Below are positions 34,480-42,656 of a stretch of 64,000 bases of DNA, one piece after another (position 1 is the stretch's first letter; each line of letters begins with the position of its first letter). Origin of the DNA: Neobacillus cucumis (GTDB taxonomy: Bacteria; Bacillota; Bacilli; Bacillales; Cytobacillaceae); assembly GCF_002860255.1 (NCBI RefSeq), contig NZ_PGVE01000065.1, positions 28,257 to 92,256 of the forward strand. The letters run 5' to 3'. A program made the position numbers and the translations under genes. The notes under the pieces are model-generated. The model was not told where the DNA came from. It saw nothing but the letters and a program-made list of their open reading frames with translations, and ran no database searches.

Positions 34480-35371
34480 AATAAGGGGTATGCGGAACCT
34501 TTCTTGGCTGATATTCGATGGAATCTGAAGAGTATAGATTGATAACTAACAGATGTCCAAGAGTTTTTGCCCTAATTAAGACTGGCTCTTTATACGTATT
34601 TTTAAAGGCAAAATCTGGTCCATACCAGCTGACCGTTGCATCACGGCCAGGCGGGATATATGGAACTTTTCTGGTGTGAGAAAATCTTTGAACAATTTTT
34701 AGTCCAGCATTATCTACTGCATTAAAAAGGGTGGACGATACTTGGCAAATGCCTCCGCCAATGTCCTCTGAAAATTCACCTCTAACAATAACAGGAGCCC
34801 TCAGGTAACCTTTAGAAGCAGTTCTTTTTCCAACCACTTTGTTAAAGGAAAAGGTTTCTCCGGGAAACACCACATAATTATTAATAGCTTTTGAAGCTAA
34901 ACTGATATTATTGGTCCGAGTTTTGTTACCTGGATTAAAGGATGTTACATAACGGCCTATCCGCATACTGCGAATGTCTGCGAGCAATTCACTATCCACC
35001 TTAGGATAGACAGACAGCATGGGGATTTCAAGTTTGCCTGACTGGTGGGAAAAGAAGTAAGCATATAACTGTTCCGTAAAGGCCTGACGGTGAATTTTAG
35101 CCCCAACCTTTTCTGCGATAATTTCGCCGTTTCCATTCAAACTGGCATTTTCGGCTTCAATAGAAAATTGTTTATCCAAATTATCTAAGAACTGACTATA
35201 CTTTTTTGAATCAATAATAGGTAATTCTGTATAGGGAAAGGAAAAATCCTCCTGTTTGATCGTTGTCACATGGATCCCGTCTTTTGTTATTACTAAATGA
35301 TCGGGAGTGTTGTTTATCGGTTGTGATGTTAGAATAATTCCTAAAATACATGATAATATCATTGATTGCAC
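34478..35371 (-). CDS. Secreted VanW-family protein (YoaR-like)
   Basis: The 297-residue protein has an N-terminal hydrophobic segment (MILSCILGIILTSQ) acting as signal or anchor. An N-terminal region related to the YoaR repeats follows, then the VanW domain (about 155-285: NKTRTNNISLASKAINNYVV, VFPGETFSFNKVVG, EDIGGGICQVSSTLFNA, VSWYGPDFAFKN). The invariant GGGICQVSSTL is present. VanW proteins are widespread in wall-modifying settings, but their biochemical role is unknown. It is not in a vancomycin cluster here. Confidence 0.85.
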   Translation of the reverse strand: MQSMILSCILGIILTSQPINNTPDHLVITKDGIHVTTIKQEDFSFPYTELPIIDSKKYSQFLDNLDKQFSIEAENASLNGNGEIIAEKVGAKIHRQAFTEQLYAYFFSHQSGKLEIPMLSVYPKVDSELLADIRSMRIGRYVTSFNPGNKTRTNNISLASKAINNYVVFPGETFSFNKVVGKRTASKGYLRAPVIVRGEFSEDIGGGICQVSSTLFNAVDNAGLKIVQRFSHTRKVPYIPPGRDATVSWYGPDFAFKNTYKEPVLIRAKTLGHLLVINLYSSDSIEYQPRKVPHTPY

Positions 35372-35534
35372 GCCTCCTCATATTAATATAAGTAGAAAAT
35401 TACCTTTTCATGTAGGGATATGAACAGAAGTTGAAGAGAATAATTTATATATATTTCCAATTATTTATTTACAAATTTCAAAAGACATAATATTATCATT
35501 ATTAAGATTGATAATAAAGGAAAGGACTTTTGTT

Positions 35535-36065
35535 ATGGGAAAAGAAACAACAGTGGACGTTATATTACATCCCGTTCGAATGAGAATTATCCAATCCCTA
35601 ATTAACCAGGAAATGACCTCTCAGCAAATTAAAGAATTACTTCCAGATATTCCTCAGGCTTCATTGTATCGGCACATTAAAAAGTTATTAGAGGCAGGAG
35701 TCATTCACATTATAGATGAGATCCCAAATAGAGGGACCATCGAAAAGGTATATTCCCTGCAAGATCCTGCAAATGCCTCCATTGATCCAGAGAAATTAAA
35801 GAACTTTACCAAAGAGGAGCATATGGATTTATTCTTTAAATTTATGGCTAATATCCTGGGCGAATATGAAAGATATTTAAATCAACCAAATATCGATTTA
35901 GTCCGTGATGGTGTAGCATTCAGGCAGACCTCTGTTTTTTTAGATGATCAAGAGTATGCTCAATTTGTCAAAGATGTATCGGAAGTCTATGTTAGGGCTA
36001 TGCAAAAAATGCCGGAAAAAGGTAGAAGAAGGAGAACCATAGCGACCATAATCATCCCTGAATAA
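35535..36065 (+). CDS. ArsR-like winged-helix regulator
   Basis: The 176-residue regulator starts DVILHPVRMRIIQSLINQ. A helix-turn-helix follows (MTSQQIKELLPDIPQASLYR, then HIKKLLEAGVIHIIDEI) with a wing and a C-terminal helical half (about 90-176). This is the HTH_20/ArsR-like helix-turn-helix plus effector-domain type. ATG 35535 follows AAAGGA; the TTG at 35508 is not needed. It is 26 bases upstream of the hydrolase gene and presumably forms an operon that it regulates. The effector is unknown. Confidence 0.78.
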   Translation: MGKETTVDVILHPVRMRIIQSLINQEMTSQQIKELLPDIPQASLYRHIKKLLEAGVIHIIDEIPNRGTIEKVYSLQDPANASIDPEKLKNFTKEEHMDLFFKFMANILGEYERYLNQPNIDLVRDGVAFRQTSVFLDDQEYAQFVKDVSEVYVRAMQKMPEKGRRRRTIATIIIPE

Positions 36066-36091
36066 TAAAATAAACCGTAGGGGGAAATCAA

Positions 36092-37066
36092 ATGAAAACG
36101 GTGAAAAGAGATGTAACTATACAAAGTCAAACAGGGTTAAAGGGGACACTTAGTATACCGAATGCCAGGGGTAAAAAAAGCCCTGCAATTTTAATTATTA
36201 ACGGATCAGGTAAGGTAGACAGAAATGGAAAAATCAATAAAAAAATGGATCTGAAGTTATATAGACAATTAGCTGAATTCTTAACATCGTCAGGGTTTAT
36301 TAATCTAAGATATGACAAGCGTGGTATAGGAGCCAGTGAAGGGGATTTTTTAGCAGCGGGTTTATGGGACTTAGTAGATGACGCCCAAGCAGCCGTCCGT
36401 TTCTTAAAAAACCTGCCAGAAGTAGACCCTGATAAGGTAATTGTTTTAGGCCATAGTGAAGGATGTACGATTGGCACAGCACTGGCTGTAAGAGAAAAGC
36501 TTGGTGGATTAATCTTATTATCAGGAGCAGTGGAGAGAATCAGTGAAGCATTGAAACGGCAGAGAGATATTGCCGCCGAAGATATTATTAATGCTAAGGG
36601 GTTTCAGGGGTCCCTGCTTAGATTATTAGGCGTGCATAAAAAAATTGAGAAACAAGCACAAAAGCAAATCCAAAAGATTCAAACCTCAACAGAAGATGTT
36701 ATGAAAGTTGGTTTTGCAAAGATAAATGCCAAGTGGATGCGTGAACATTTTGCCTATAATGTCAGAGAAGATTTATCAAAAGTTACCTGTCCAGTCATAG
36801 CAATTACCGGTGCACGTGATATTCAAGCTAATCCTGATGTCCTAAAGGATTTACCTAAATACGTTAAAGGAGATGCTGAATTTCATGTGGTTGAAAACAT
36901 GGGACATTCCTGTAAACATGTTACAAATACCTCAACTATGTTGACGGTAAAGAAAGACATTTTTTCAGAGGGGAAATTGCCTTTGCATCCCGAACTTACT
37001 GACCTGATCAGCAAATGGCTGCAATCTCAATTTGTCATTCCAAGCGAGAAAGTGATTTTTGTCTAA
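36092..37066 (+). CDS. Alpha/beta hydrolase (esterase/peptidase-like)
   Basis: The 324-residue alpha/beta hydrolase begins with an oxyanion-hole region IINGSGKVDRNGKI. RYDKRGIGASEGDF follows, then the nucleophile elbow GHSEGCTIG (serine about residue 131), an acid loop (TGARDIQANPDVL) and the histidine in NMGHSCKH (about 271). Catalytic triad and topology fit the BAAT/YtaP-like esterase group. It follows a winged-helix regulator by 26 bases and ends with a terminator. The substrate is unknown. Confidence 0.85.
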   Translation: MKTVKRDVTIQSQTGLKGTLSIPNARGKKSPAILIINGSGKVDRNGKINKKMDLKLYRQLAEFLTSSGFINLRYDKRGIGASEGDFLAAGLWDLVDDAQAAVRFLKNLPEVDPDKVIVLGHSEGCTIGTALAVREKLGGLILLSGAVERISEALKRQRDIAAEDIINAKGFQGSLLRLLGVHKKIEKQAQKQIQKIQTSTEDVMKVGFAKINAKWMREHFAYNVREDLSKVTCPVIAITGARDIQANPDVLKDLPKYVKGDAEFHVVENMGHSCKHVTNTSTMLTVKKDIFSEGKLPLHPELTDLISKWLQSQFVIPSEKVIFV

Positions 37067-37076
37067 TGATAGATAA

Positions 37077-37111
37077 AAATTGGACTGTTCACTCATAGTC
37101 CAATTTTTTTG
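37077..37111 (+). terminator. Terminator of the regulator-hydrolase operon
   Basis: AAAATTGGACT (37077-37087) pairs with AGTCCAATTTT (37097-37107), then T run. Confidence 0.88.
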
Positions 37112-37170
37112 TTAATGAAAGAAAACGAATTTTATAGTATAGTAGCAGGTAATAACAATAGTATAGACAA

Positions 37171-37188
37171 TTGCTAGCAAATGCTAGC
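37171..37188. promoter_or_regulatory. Tandem palindromes, candidate RHH operator
   Basis: Two GCTAGC palindromes (37173-37178 and 37183-37188) lie exactly 10 bases apart centre to centre, one DNA turn. The first sits in the larger palindrome TTGCTAGCAA (37171-37180). They are 23 bases upstream of the ribbon-helix-helix gene start, typical for autoregulation by dimer-of-dimers binding. Confidence 0.5.
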
Positions 37189-37211
37189 TATGAAATCGGG
37201 AGTGTTGTGAC

Positions 37212-37406
37212 ATGTTGGATAACCAAAGGATACAATTAAATGTTAGAATTTCAAAAGAAACGTCTGAAAAGTTGGAAGAGATTGTTGAATATTATCAACA
37301 GGGATTAAAGCTTGGGAGGATTTATAAGGGTGATGTTTTAACGGATATCATTGAAAAATCTTATGAGATAATGATTAAACAGAAGAGATCGTTTAAGAGA
37401 TTTTAG
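37212..37406 (+). CDS. Ribbon-helix-helix DNA-binding protein, 64 residues
   Basis: The N-terminal strand QRIQLNVRIS is followed by two helices (KETSEKLEEIVEYYQ, then GDVLTDIIEKSYEIM). This is the ribbon-helix-helix plan, in which the strand pairs to form the DNA-contacting sheet of a dimer. The basic tail KQKRSFKRF may add DNA contacts. There is no partner toxin gene next to it, so a solitary regulator is more likely than an antitoxin. GGAGTG lies upstream of the ATG. A tandem palindrome overlaps its promoter region. Confidence 0.7.
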   Translation: MLDNQRIQLNVRISKETSEKLEEIVEYYQQGLKLGRIYKGDVLTDIIEKSYEIMIKQKRSFKRF

Positions 37407-37492
37407 CAAGTCGGAAGGCAGCATTTAAACTGTATTTTGCAGTCCTTCCTTTTCTTATTTAAAATAATTTATTAGAATATTTAGAAAAGAAA

Positions 37493-37520
37493 TTGAATAA
37501 TTAAGATTTGTAGGTATAAT
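37493..37520 (+). promoter_or_regulatory. Promoter of the catabolic gene island
   Basis: TTGAAT (37493-37498), a 16-base spacer and TATAAT (37515-37520). The expected start is near 37527, directly followed by the operator-like palindrome at 37533-37550. Confidence 0.65.
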
Positions 37521-37532
37521 TGTACATATAAC

Positions 37533-37550
37533 ATACCAACTGGTTAGTAT
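37533..37550. promoter_or_regulatory. TetR operator candidate, site 1
   Basis: ATACCAACTGGTTAGTAT differs at two positions from the perfect palindrome at 40725-40742 and pairs at seven of nine positions. It lies just downstream of the predicted promoter, so a bound TetR protein would block transcription of the SDR-ligase genes. Confidence 0.65.
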
Positions 37551-37599
37551 CGTTCTGAACGTCCATACTTGAGGAATGAATGGTGGGAGGACTGATTTG

Positions 37600-38352
37600 A
37601 TGAAATTAACTGGCAAAACAGCTATTGTTACAGGCGGTGGCGGTGGAATAGGCCGAGCAACAGCCCTTCGTTTTGCGAAAGAAGGTGCAAAGGTCGTTGT
37701 GGCAGATATTGACTCGGTGAATGGAGAAGAAACGGTCAAATACATACGTGAACTAGGGGGTTCATCTTTTTTTGTAGAAACAGATGTAACGAATCCGGAA
37801 CAAATCAAAGAATTAATTGAGGTCACCGTTAGCAAGTATGATGGTTTACATATCATGTTTAATAATGCAGGAATCGGTAATTCGGAAGTGAGAAGTGTGG
37901 ATCTGTCCGTAGAAGAATGGGACCGTGTTATTGATATTAATTTAAAAGGAGTTTTTCTAGGCATTAAATATGCCGTGCCAGAACTAATCAAGTCAGGCGG
38001 AGGTTCCATTATTAACACTTCGAGCCTGCTCGGTTTAAAAGGGCAAAAATTTGTTTCCGCTTACAATGCTTCGAAGGCGGGTGTAGTGCTCCTGACACAA
38101 AATGCATCCCTTGAATATGGAAAATATAATATACGTATTAATGCCATTGCTCCAGGCGTAATTGACACTAAAATTATTGATAACTGGAAACAGAATGAAC
38201 GAAAATGGCCAATTATATCACGAGCGAATGCCCTAGGGAGAATTGGAACACCAGATGAAGTAGCCAATGCCGTATTATTTTTGGCATCAGATGAAGCATC
38301 CTTCATTACTGGAACTACGCTTTCGGTGGACGGCGGAGGCCTTACATTTTAA
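37600..38352 (+). CDS. SDR-family oxidoreductase
   Basis: The 250-residue classical short-chain dehydrogenase has the cofactor loop TGGGGGIGRATALRFA and strand VVVADID (an aspartate suggests NAD). NNAGIGNSE, the serine region SIINTSSLLG and the catalytic YNASKAGV are present, with the end TLSVDGGGLTF. It is the first gene of the catabolic island behind a promoter and TetR operator. It may oxidise a hydroxy compound or hydroxyacyl-CoA. ATG 37600 follows GGGAGG by nine bases; the longer frame from 37576 spans that site. Confidence 0.88.
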   Translation: MKLTGKTAIVTGGGGGIGRATALRFAKEGAKVVVADIDSVNGEETVKYIRELGGSSFFVETDVTNPEQIKELIEVTVSKYDGLHIMFNNAGIGNSEVRSVDLSVEEWDRVIDINLKGVFLGIKYAVPELIKSGGGSIINTSSLLGLKGQKFVSAYNASKAGVVLLTQNASLEYGKYNIRINAIAPGVIDTKIIDNWKQNERKWPIISRANALGRIGTPDEVANAVLFLASDEASFITGTTLSVDGGGLTF

Positions 38353-38391
38353 ATTTCTGAGTTAAATATTGAGAATTTTGGAGGGGAATAA

Positions 38392-40005
38392 ATGAGTCAA
38401 AACAAAGCCTGGTTGACACACTATCCCGAAAGTATAGAAAAAAATATAACGATCCCCAATGTACCATTGGGACAAATTCTCCAAGAGTCAGCCGCAAATT
38501 TTCCTGCCCAAAATGCCCTTTCTTTTTATAGTAAAAAAATCACCTATGAACAACTAAACCGATTAGCGCAGAATTTTACGTCTGCCCTTCAGAAAAAACA
38601 AGTGCAAAAAGGCGACAGGGTGGCCATTATGCTTCCTAACTGCCCGCAATACGTGATTTCTTATTATGGAATTCTTAACGCTGGAGCAATCGTTACTCAA
38701 GTAAATCCGATGTCAGTTGAACGGGAATTGGAATATATTCTGAAGGATTCTGGTTCAGAAGCAATTATTGTCCTTGATGCCTTATATCCAAGAGTTAAAA
38801 GTATTCAGGCTAAAACAAATTTGAAAAATATTATAGTTGTTAGTTTACAGCCATCTGGACAAGAGTTAGCTCAAGACCAAAGCTTTGAAAGCTTCTTAGG
38901 TGAGAGCGATGGGCAGATACAACCGGTTTCTTTTGAACCGGAACATGATGTTGCAGTTCTACAATACACAGGTGGAACAACCGGACGTTCAAAAGGTGCG
39001 ATGCTGACTCACAAAAACGTCCTGGCAAATGTCCTGCAATGCTATGAGTTCTTTAAACATGAATTAGAAATGGGGAAAGAGAAATGTTTAACGGTCATCC
39101 CTCTTTTTCATGTATTTGGAATGAGTTCCTGTATGAACCTATCAATCTATACGGCTGCTGAATCGATCATGCTGCCAAGGTTTGAGTTAGATGAGGTCCT
39201 AAATACGATAAAAAATGAACAACCGACCATGTTTCCAGGTGTTCCTACGATGTATGTGGCGATTACAAGTCATCCAAGAGCTGAAGACTATAATATCAAT
39301 TGCATAAGAACTTGTAACAGTGGAAGTGCACCAATGCCTATTGAATTACTCCGGAATTTTGAAAGAAAAACTGGCTCAAAAATCCTTGAGGGCTATGGAC
39401 TTTCTGAAGCTTCGCCTACAACGCACTGTAACCCTCCTTTTGCTAAAAGAAAGCCAGGAAGTGTGGGGATTGGTATGCCTTCAACAGACTACAGAATTGT
39501 GGACCTAGCAACAGGTACGGAAGAAGTTCCGGTGGGTGAGTTAGGGGAAGTGGTTATTAAAGGACCACAAATTATGAAGGGGTATTGGAACTTGCCTGAG
39601 GAAACAGCGCATACCCTCCGTGATGGCTGGCTTTATACTGGCGATATAGCAAAAGTGGATGATGAAGGCTATTTATATATTGTTGATCGAAAAAAGGATT
39701 TAATTATTGCAAGCGGTTATAATATTTATCCTCGTGATATAGAAGAAGTATTATATGAACATCCTGCAATCCAAGAAGCCGTGTGTATAGGAGTTCCAGA
39801 TCCATATAGAGGTGAAGATGTAAAGGCTGCAGTGGTCTTAAAAGCTGGGAAGTCAGCTACAGAACAAGAAATCATTCACTATTGTAAGCAAAACATGGCT
39901 GCATATAAAGTCCCACGTATGGTCGAATTCCGTGAACAACTGCCGAAAACAGGGGTCGGGAAAATTCTTCGCCGTGCTTTAAGAGAAGAGGCTATGAAAA
40001 AGTAG
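38392..40005 (+). CDS. Acyl-CoA synthetase (AMP-binding, FadD-like)
   Basis: The 537-residue ANL-family ligase has the AMP signature VLQYTGGTTGRSKGAMLTHK (about residue 190). EGYGLSEASPTTH follows, then GWLYTGDIAKVD and the hinge with the CoA-lobe lysine motif LPKTGVGKILRRALR near the C-terminus. It activates a carboxylic acid to the CoA thioester, the entry step for the island's substrate after hydrolysis or oxidation. Chain length is not predictable. It is in an operon with the SDR gene, 39 bases downstream, with GGAGGGG before the start. Confidence 0.92.
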   Translation: MSQNKAWLTHYPESIEKNITIPNVPLGQILQESAANFPAQNALSFYSKKITYEQLNRLAQNFTSALQKKQVQKGDRVAIMLPNCPQYVISYYGILNAGAIVTQVNPMSVERELEYILKDSGSEAIIVLDALYPRVKSIQAKTNLKNIIVVSLQPSGQELAQDQSFESFLGESDGQIQPVSFEPEHDVAVLQYTGGTTGRSKGAMLTHKNVLANVLQCYEFFKHELEMGKEKCLTVIPLFHVFGMSSCMNLSIYTAAESIMLPRFELDEVLNTIKNEQPTMFPGVPTMYVAITSHPRAEDYNINCIRTCNSGSAPMPIELLRNFERKTGSKILEGYGLSEASPTTHCNPPFAKRKPGSVGIGMPSTDYRIVDLATGTEEVPVGELGEVVIKGPQIMKGYWNLPEETAHTLRDGWLYTGDIAKVDDEGYLYIVDRKKDLIIASGYNIYPRDIEEVLYEHPAIQEAVCIGVPDPYRGEDVKAAVVLKAGKSATEQEIIHYCKQNMAAYKVPRMVEFREQLPKTGVGKILRRALREEAMKK

Positions 40006-40100
40006 ATAGGAATCTTTGAAGAAGCTAGAATGCCTGTAAAGGAGAGACCAATAATATGGTATAATTTGAATAATATTTAACAGAATGTGAGGACATAAAG

Positions 40101-40670
40101 GTGAAAGAAAGAATAACGGAACAAAGCATCCGCTTATTTGAAAAGAAAGGTTTTAGTGAAACATCCATCCAAGATATTGTTGATTCCCTTGGTGTAACGA
40201 AGGGTACCTTTTACTATTACTTTTCAAGTAAAGAAGAATTATTAATGGATATTCATCGCGGCTATATCGATGAATTACTAGTCCAATTAGAGCGGATTTT
40301 TAATGATACATCAATGAATTATAAAGAAAAATTATTCGAAATTGTTTATATGCTCCTTTCGGATATTAAATCCCGAGGTTCTGCAGCAAAAATATTTTAC
40401 CGGGAATTATCTAATTTAAATGAAGAGCATTCAGCCTTAATTATTGCGAAGCGTGATCAGTTCCGCCTAAATATAGAGGCATTAATCAAAGCAGGAATTG
40501 CAAACGGAGAATTTCGTACGGGAATAAATGCTCCCATCATTACCTTTGGGATTCTAGGGATAACCAATTGGAGTTATCAATGGTTTAACCCAAACGGTAC
40601 CTGCACTGATCGGGAAGTTGCTGAAATTTTTGTAGAAATGATTTTAAAGGGAATCCAAGTGAATGAATAA
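40101..40670 (+). CDS. TetR-family repressor of the catabolic island
   Basis: The 189-residue regulator has an N-terminal TetR helix-turn-helix (LFEKKGFSETSIQDIVDSLG, then VTKGTFYYYFSSKEELLMDI) and an all-helical ligand domain (TetR_C type). A GTG start at 40101 has TGAGGA eight bases upstream. The gene lies between the two halves of the island. Related 18-bp palindromes flank it at 37533 and 40725, so it most likely represses both. By analogy with FadR-type TetR proteins the inducer may be an acyl-CoA made by the pathway. This is inference. Confidence 0.85.
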   Translation: MKERITEQSIRLFEKKGFSETSIQDIVDSLGVTKGTFYYYFSSKEELLMDIHRGYIDELLVQLERIFNDTSMNYKEKLFEIVYMLLSDIKSRGSAAKIFYRELSNLNEEHSALIIAKRDQFRLNIEALIKAGIANGEFRTGINAPIITFGILGITNWSYQWFNPNGTCTDREVAEIFVEMILKGIQVNE

Positions 40671-40720
40671 AGGCAAGGGGAGGGATAAGTTTGGAAAAAT
40701 TCCCCCCTCTTTTTCCTAAG

Positions 40721-40746
40721 TTTTATACTAACCGGTTAGTATAAAA
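40721..40746. promoter_or_regulatory. TetR operator candidate, site 2 (perfect 26-bp palindrome)
   Basis: The core ATACTAACCGGTTAGTAT (40725-40742) is a perfect palindrome, extended by TTTT and AAAA to 26 bases. It lies 47 bases upstream of the kinase-gene start, at the expected promoter of the second transcription unit. Confidence 0.75.
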
Positions 40747-40792
40747 GAGATTTAAGTAGTCGCAATTTTCTCAGGTGGATAGGAGGAATTAC

Positions 40793-41869
40793 ATGCCACG
40801 GCAAATGAATAAGGATACCATTCCGGTTCGACAAGGCGAGGAATTGGATTTGCATGTTTTGGAGATGTTTCTTCGAGAAAATATGGATTCAGTACCTGGA
40901 GGACAGCTGGAAATATTACAATTCTCGGCGGGCCATTCCAATTTAACTTACCAAATAAAGATAGGGAATTGGGAGGCAGTTCTTCGACGGCCGCCTCTTG
41001 GGCCTGTGGCACCTAGAGCTCATGATATGGGGAGAGAATTCAAAATTCTCTCTGAGCTAAACCCGATTTTTTCCGTTGCTCCAAGACCGCTTCTTTATTC
41101 AGAAAATCCAACAATTGTTGGAAGTCCCTTTTTTATTATGGAAAGAAAAAATGGCTTGGTTATAGACACTTCTTTTCCTGAAGGGATCCAGGTGACAAAA
41201 GAAATCTGCCGGCGCCTTTCAGAAATCATGGTAGTAAAGCTGGTGGAATTACATGAGATTGATTACAGAGAAACTGGACTAGCAGAAATAAGTAAACCTG
41301 AGGGCTTTATGGAAAGGCAGGTCCATGGCTGGATCGGCAGGTATGAACGGGCGAAAACAGATGATATTCAAGGGGTCGAAACTCTAAAAAAATGGCTAAT
41401 TAACCATATCCCTAAACAGTCAGAAGCAGCAATCATTCATTACGACTATAAATTTAACAATGTTATGTTTAATAAAGAATTAACAGAAATGGTCGGCCTA
41501 TTCGACTGGGAGATGACCACCGTTGGCGATCCGCTTGCCGACCTGGGTGTAGCAATGAGTTATTGGAACCAAAGAGATGATTCTGAACTTTTAATTAAAG
41601 GGTTAGGGAAGGAACCAGTTACGGCGGTCCAAGATGGTTTTTTTACCAGAAGGGAATTTGTTGAACATTACGCTAATAAAAGTGGCCGGGATATTACGAA
41701 TTTCAACTTTTATTTAACTTTCGCGTACTTTAAACTCGCCGTTATTGGTCAGCAAATTTATTATCGATACAAAAAGGGGCAAACAAGTGACATTCGCTTT
41801 GCGAATTTTAATCACTTTGTAAAAAATCTAATTTTGCATGCAGTGCTTGTTTCAGAAGAGAAGCTTTAA
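40793..41869 (+). CDS. APH/ACAD10-like phosphotransferase
   Basis: The 358-residue kinase of the aminoglycoside-phosphotransferase fold has a nucleotide loop FSAGHSNLTYQIKIG. The catalytic loop is HYDYKFNNVMFN, with Asp and Asn as in H-x-D-x-x-x-x-N. The metal motif is GLFDWEMTTVGDPLADLG. Members next to acyl-CoA genes phosphorylate hydroxyacyl compounds, as LvaA does for 4-hydroxyvaleryl-CoA in levulinate catabolism and ACAD10 does in mammals. Here it heads the second half of the island with a phosphatase-like ComB behind it. AGGAGG before ATG 40793 decides the start. Confidence 0.85.
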   Translation: MPRQMNKDTIPVRQGEELDLHVLEMFLRENMDSVPGGQLEILQFSAGHSNLTYQIKIGNWEAVLRRPPLGPVAPRAHDMGREFKILSELNPIFSVAPRPLLYSENPTIVGSPFFIMERKNGLVIDTSFPEGIQVTKEICRRLSEIMVVKLVELHEIDYRETGLAEISKPEGFMERQVHGWIGRYERAKTDDIQGVETLKKWLINHIPKQSEAAIIHYDYKFNNVMFNKELTEMVGLFDWEMTTVGDPLADLGVAMSYWNQRDDSELLIKGLGKEPVTAVQDGFFTRREFVEHYANKSGRDITNFNFYLTFAYFKLAVIGQQIYYRYKKGQTSDIRFANFNHFVKNLILHAVLVSEEKL

Positions 41870-41887
41870 TGAGGGAGCGGAATAGGA

Positions 41888-42625
41888 ATGACGAAGATTC
41901 ACCTGCTTATGAAAAAAGAAGACATTAAGGAAGAGAAAATGGCAGTTGGAAATAAAGTAGCAGTGGTCTTAGATGTTCTTCTGGCGACCACAACGATTGT
42001 CTCGGCATTAAAGGATGGGGCAAAGGAAGTCATTCCTGTTTTGCATAGCCATGAAGCATTGGTAGCTGCAAAAGAGTATTCAGAGGACGAATATATTCTA
42101 GCTGGTGAACTTGATGCAAAACCAATTACCGGTTTCGTTTATCCTAGCCCTACATTCATTCGGGAGAGTATCAAAGGGAAGACCTTAATTTTGTCGACTA
42201 CTAATGGGACAGTCGCTTTAAGAAGGTCTGCACTGGCTAGTAAGGTCTATATAGGGTCACTGCTCAACAATCCGGCTGTCGCCAGTGCTCTTAAGAATGT
42301 GACGGATGACCAGACAATCCTGATTATCTGCTCGGGTAATTCGGGTGAAACAAGTTTAGAAGATTTTTATGGTGCCGGACATTTGATTGATTGTCTTCTA
42401 ATGAATAGTAAATATGAATTAACTGATGCGGCAAAAACAGCCCTATATTTTTACCGCGGACAAGAGGATGCCTACGAAATATTGCTTGATTCCTATGTTG
42501 GCAGTCTATTAGAAAAACATAACCAGAATGCTGACTTGAAGGTTGCAGCATCTAAGGGGATTACCTCGATTGTACCTATCTTAATAGAGGGCAGGGTAAC
42601 GGTGGAATCATCATTAACCCGCTAA
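41888..42625 (+). CDS. ComB-like 2-phosphosulfolactate phosphatase family protein
   Basis: The 245-residue protein resembles ComB (2-phosphosulfolactate phosphatase). It has the conserved start VVLDVLLATTTIVSALKDGA, then GELDAKPI, STTNGTVALRRS and CSGNSGETSLEDFYGAGHLI. In ComB and Bacillus YitC the first motif usually reads D-V-x-R-A-T; here a Leu replaces the Arg. The protein may therefore have a changed substrate or weak activity. It follows the kinase gene by 18 bases and precedes a second SDR, an unusual setting for a sulfolactate enzyme. The family call is secure, the reaction is not. Confidence 0.82.
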   Translation: MTKIHLLMKKEDIKEEKMAVGNKVAVVLDVLLATTTIVSALKDGAKEVIPVLHSHEALVAAKEYSEDEYILAGELDAKPITGFVYPSPTFIRESIKGKTLILSTTNGTVALRRSALASKVYIGSLLNNPAVASALKNVTDDQTILIICSGNSGETSLEDFYGAGHLIDCLLMNSKYELTDAAKTALYFYRGQEDAYEILLDSYVGSLLEKHNQNADLKVAASKGITSIVPILIEGRVTVESSLTR

Positions 42626-42656
42626 ATCAGTATTTGGATAAAGAGGTGGAAGGTAG

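Noticed and set aside
34478..35371. Vancomycin-resistance cluster component
   Set aside because: VanW-family proteins occur alone in many bacteria and no vanH, vanA or vanX gene is nearby.
37212..37406. Antitoxin of a toxin-antitoxin pair
   Set aside because: No partner toxin ORF lies upstream or downstream within 150 bases.
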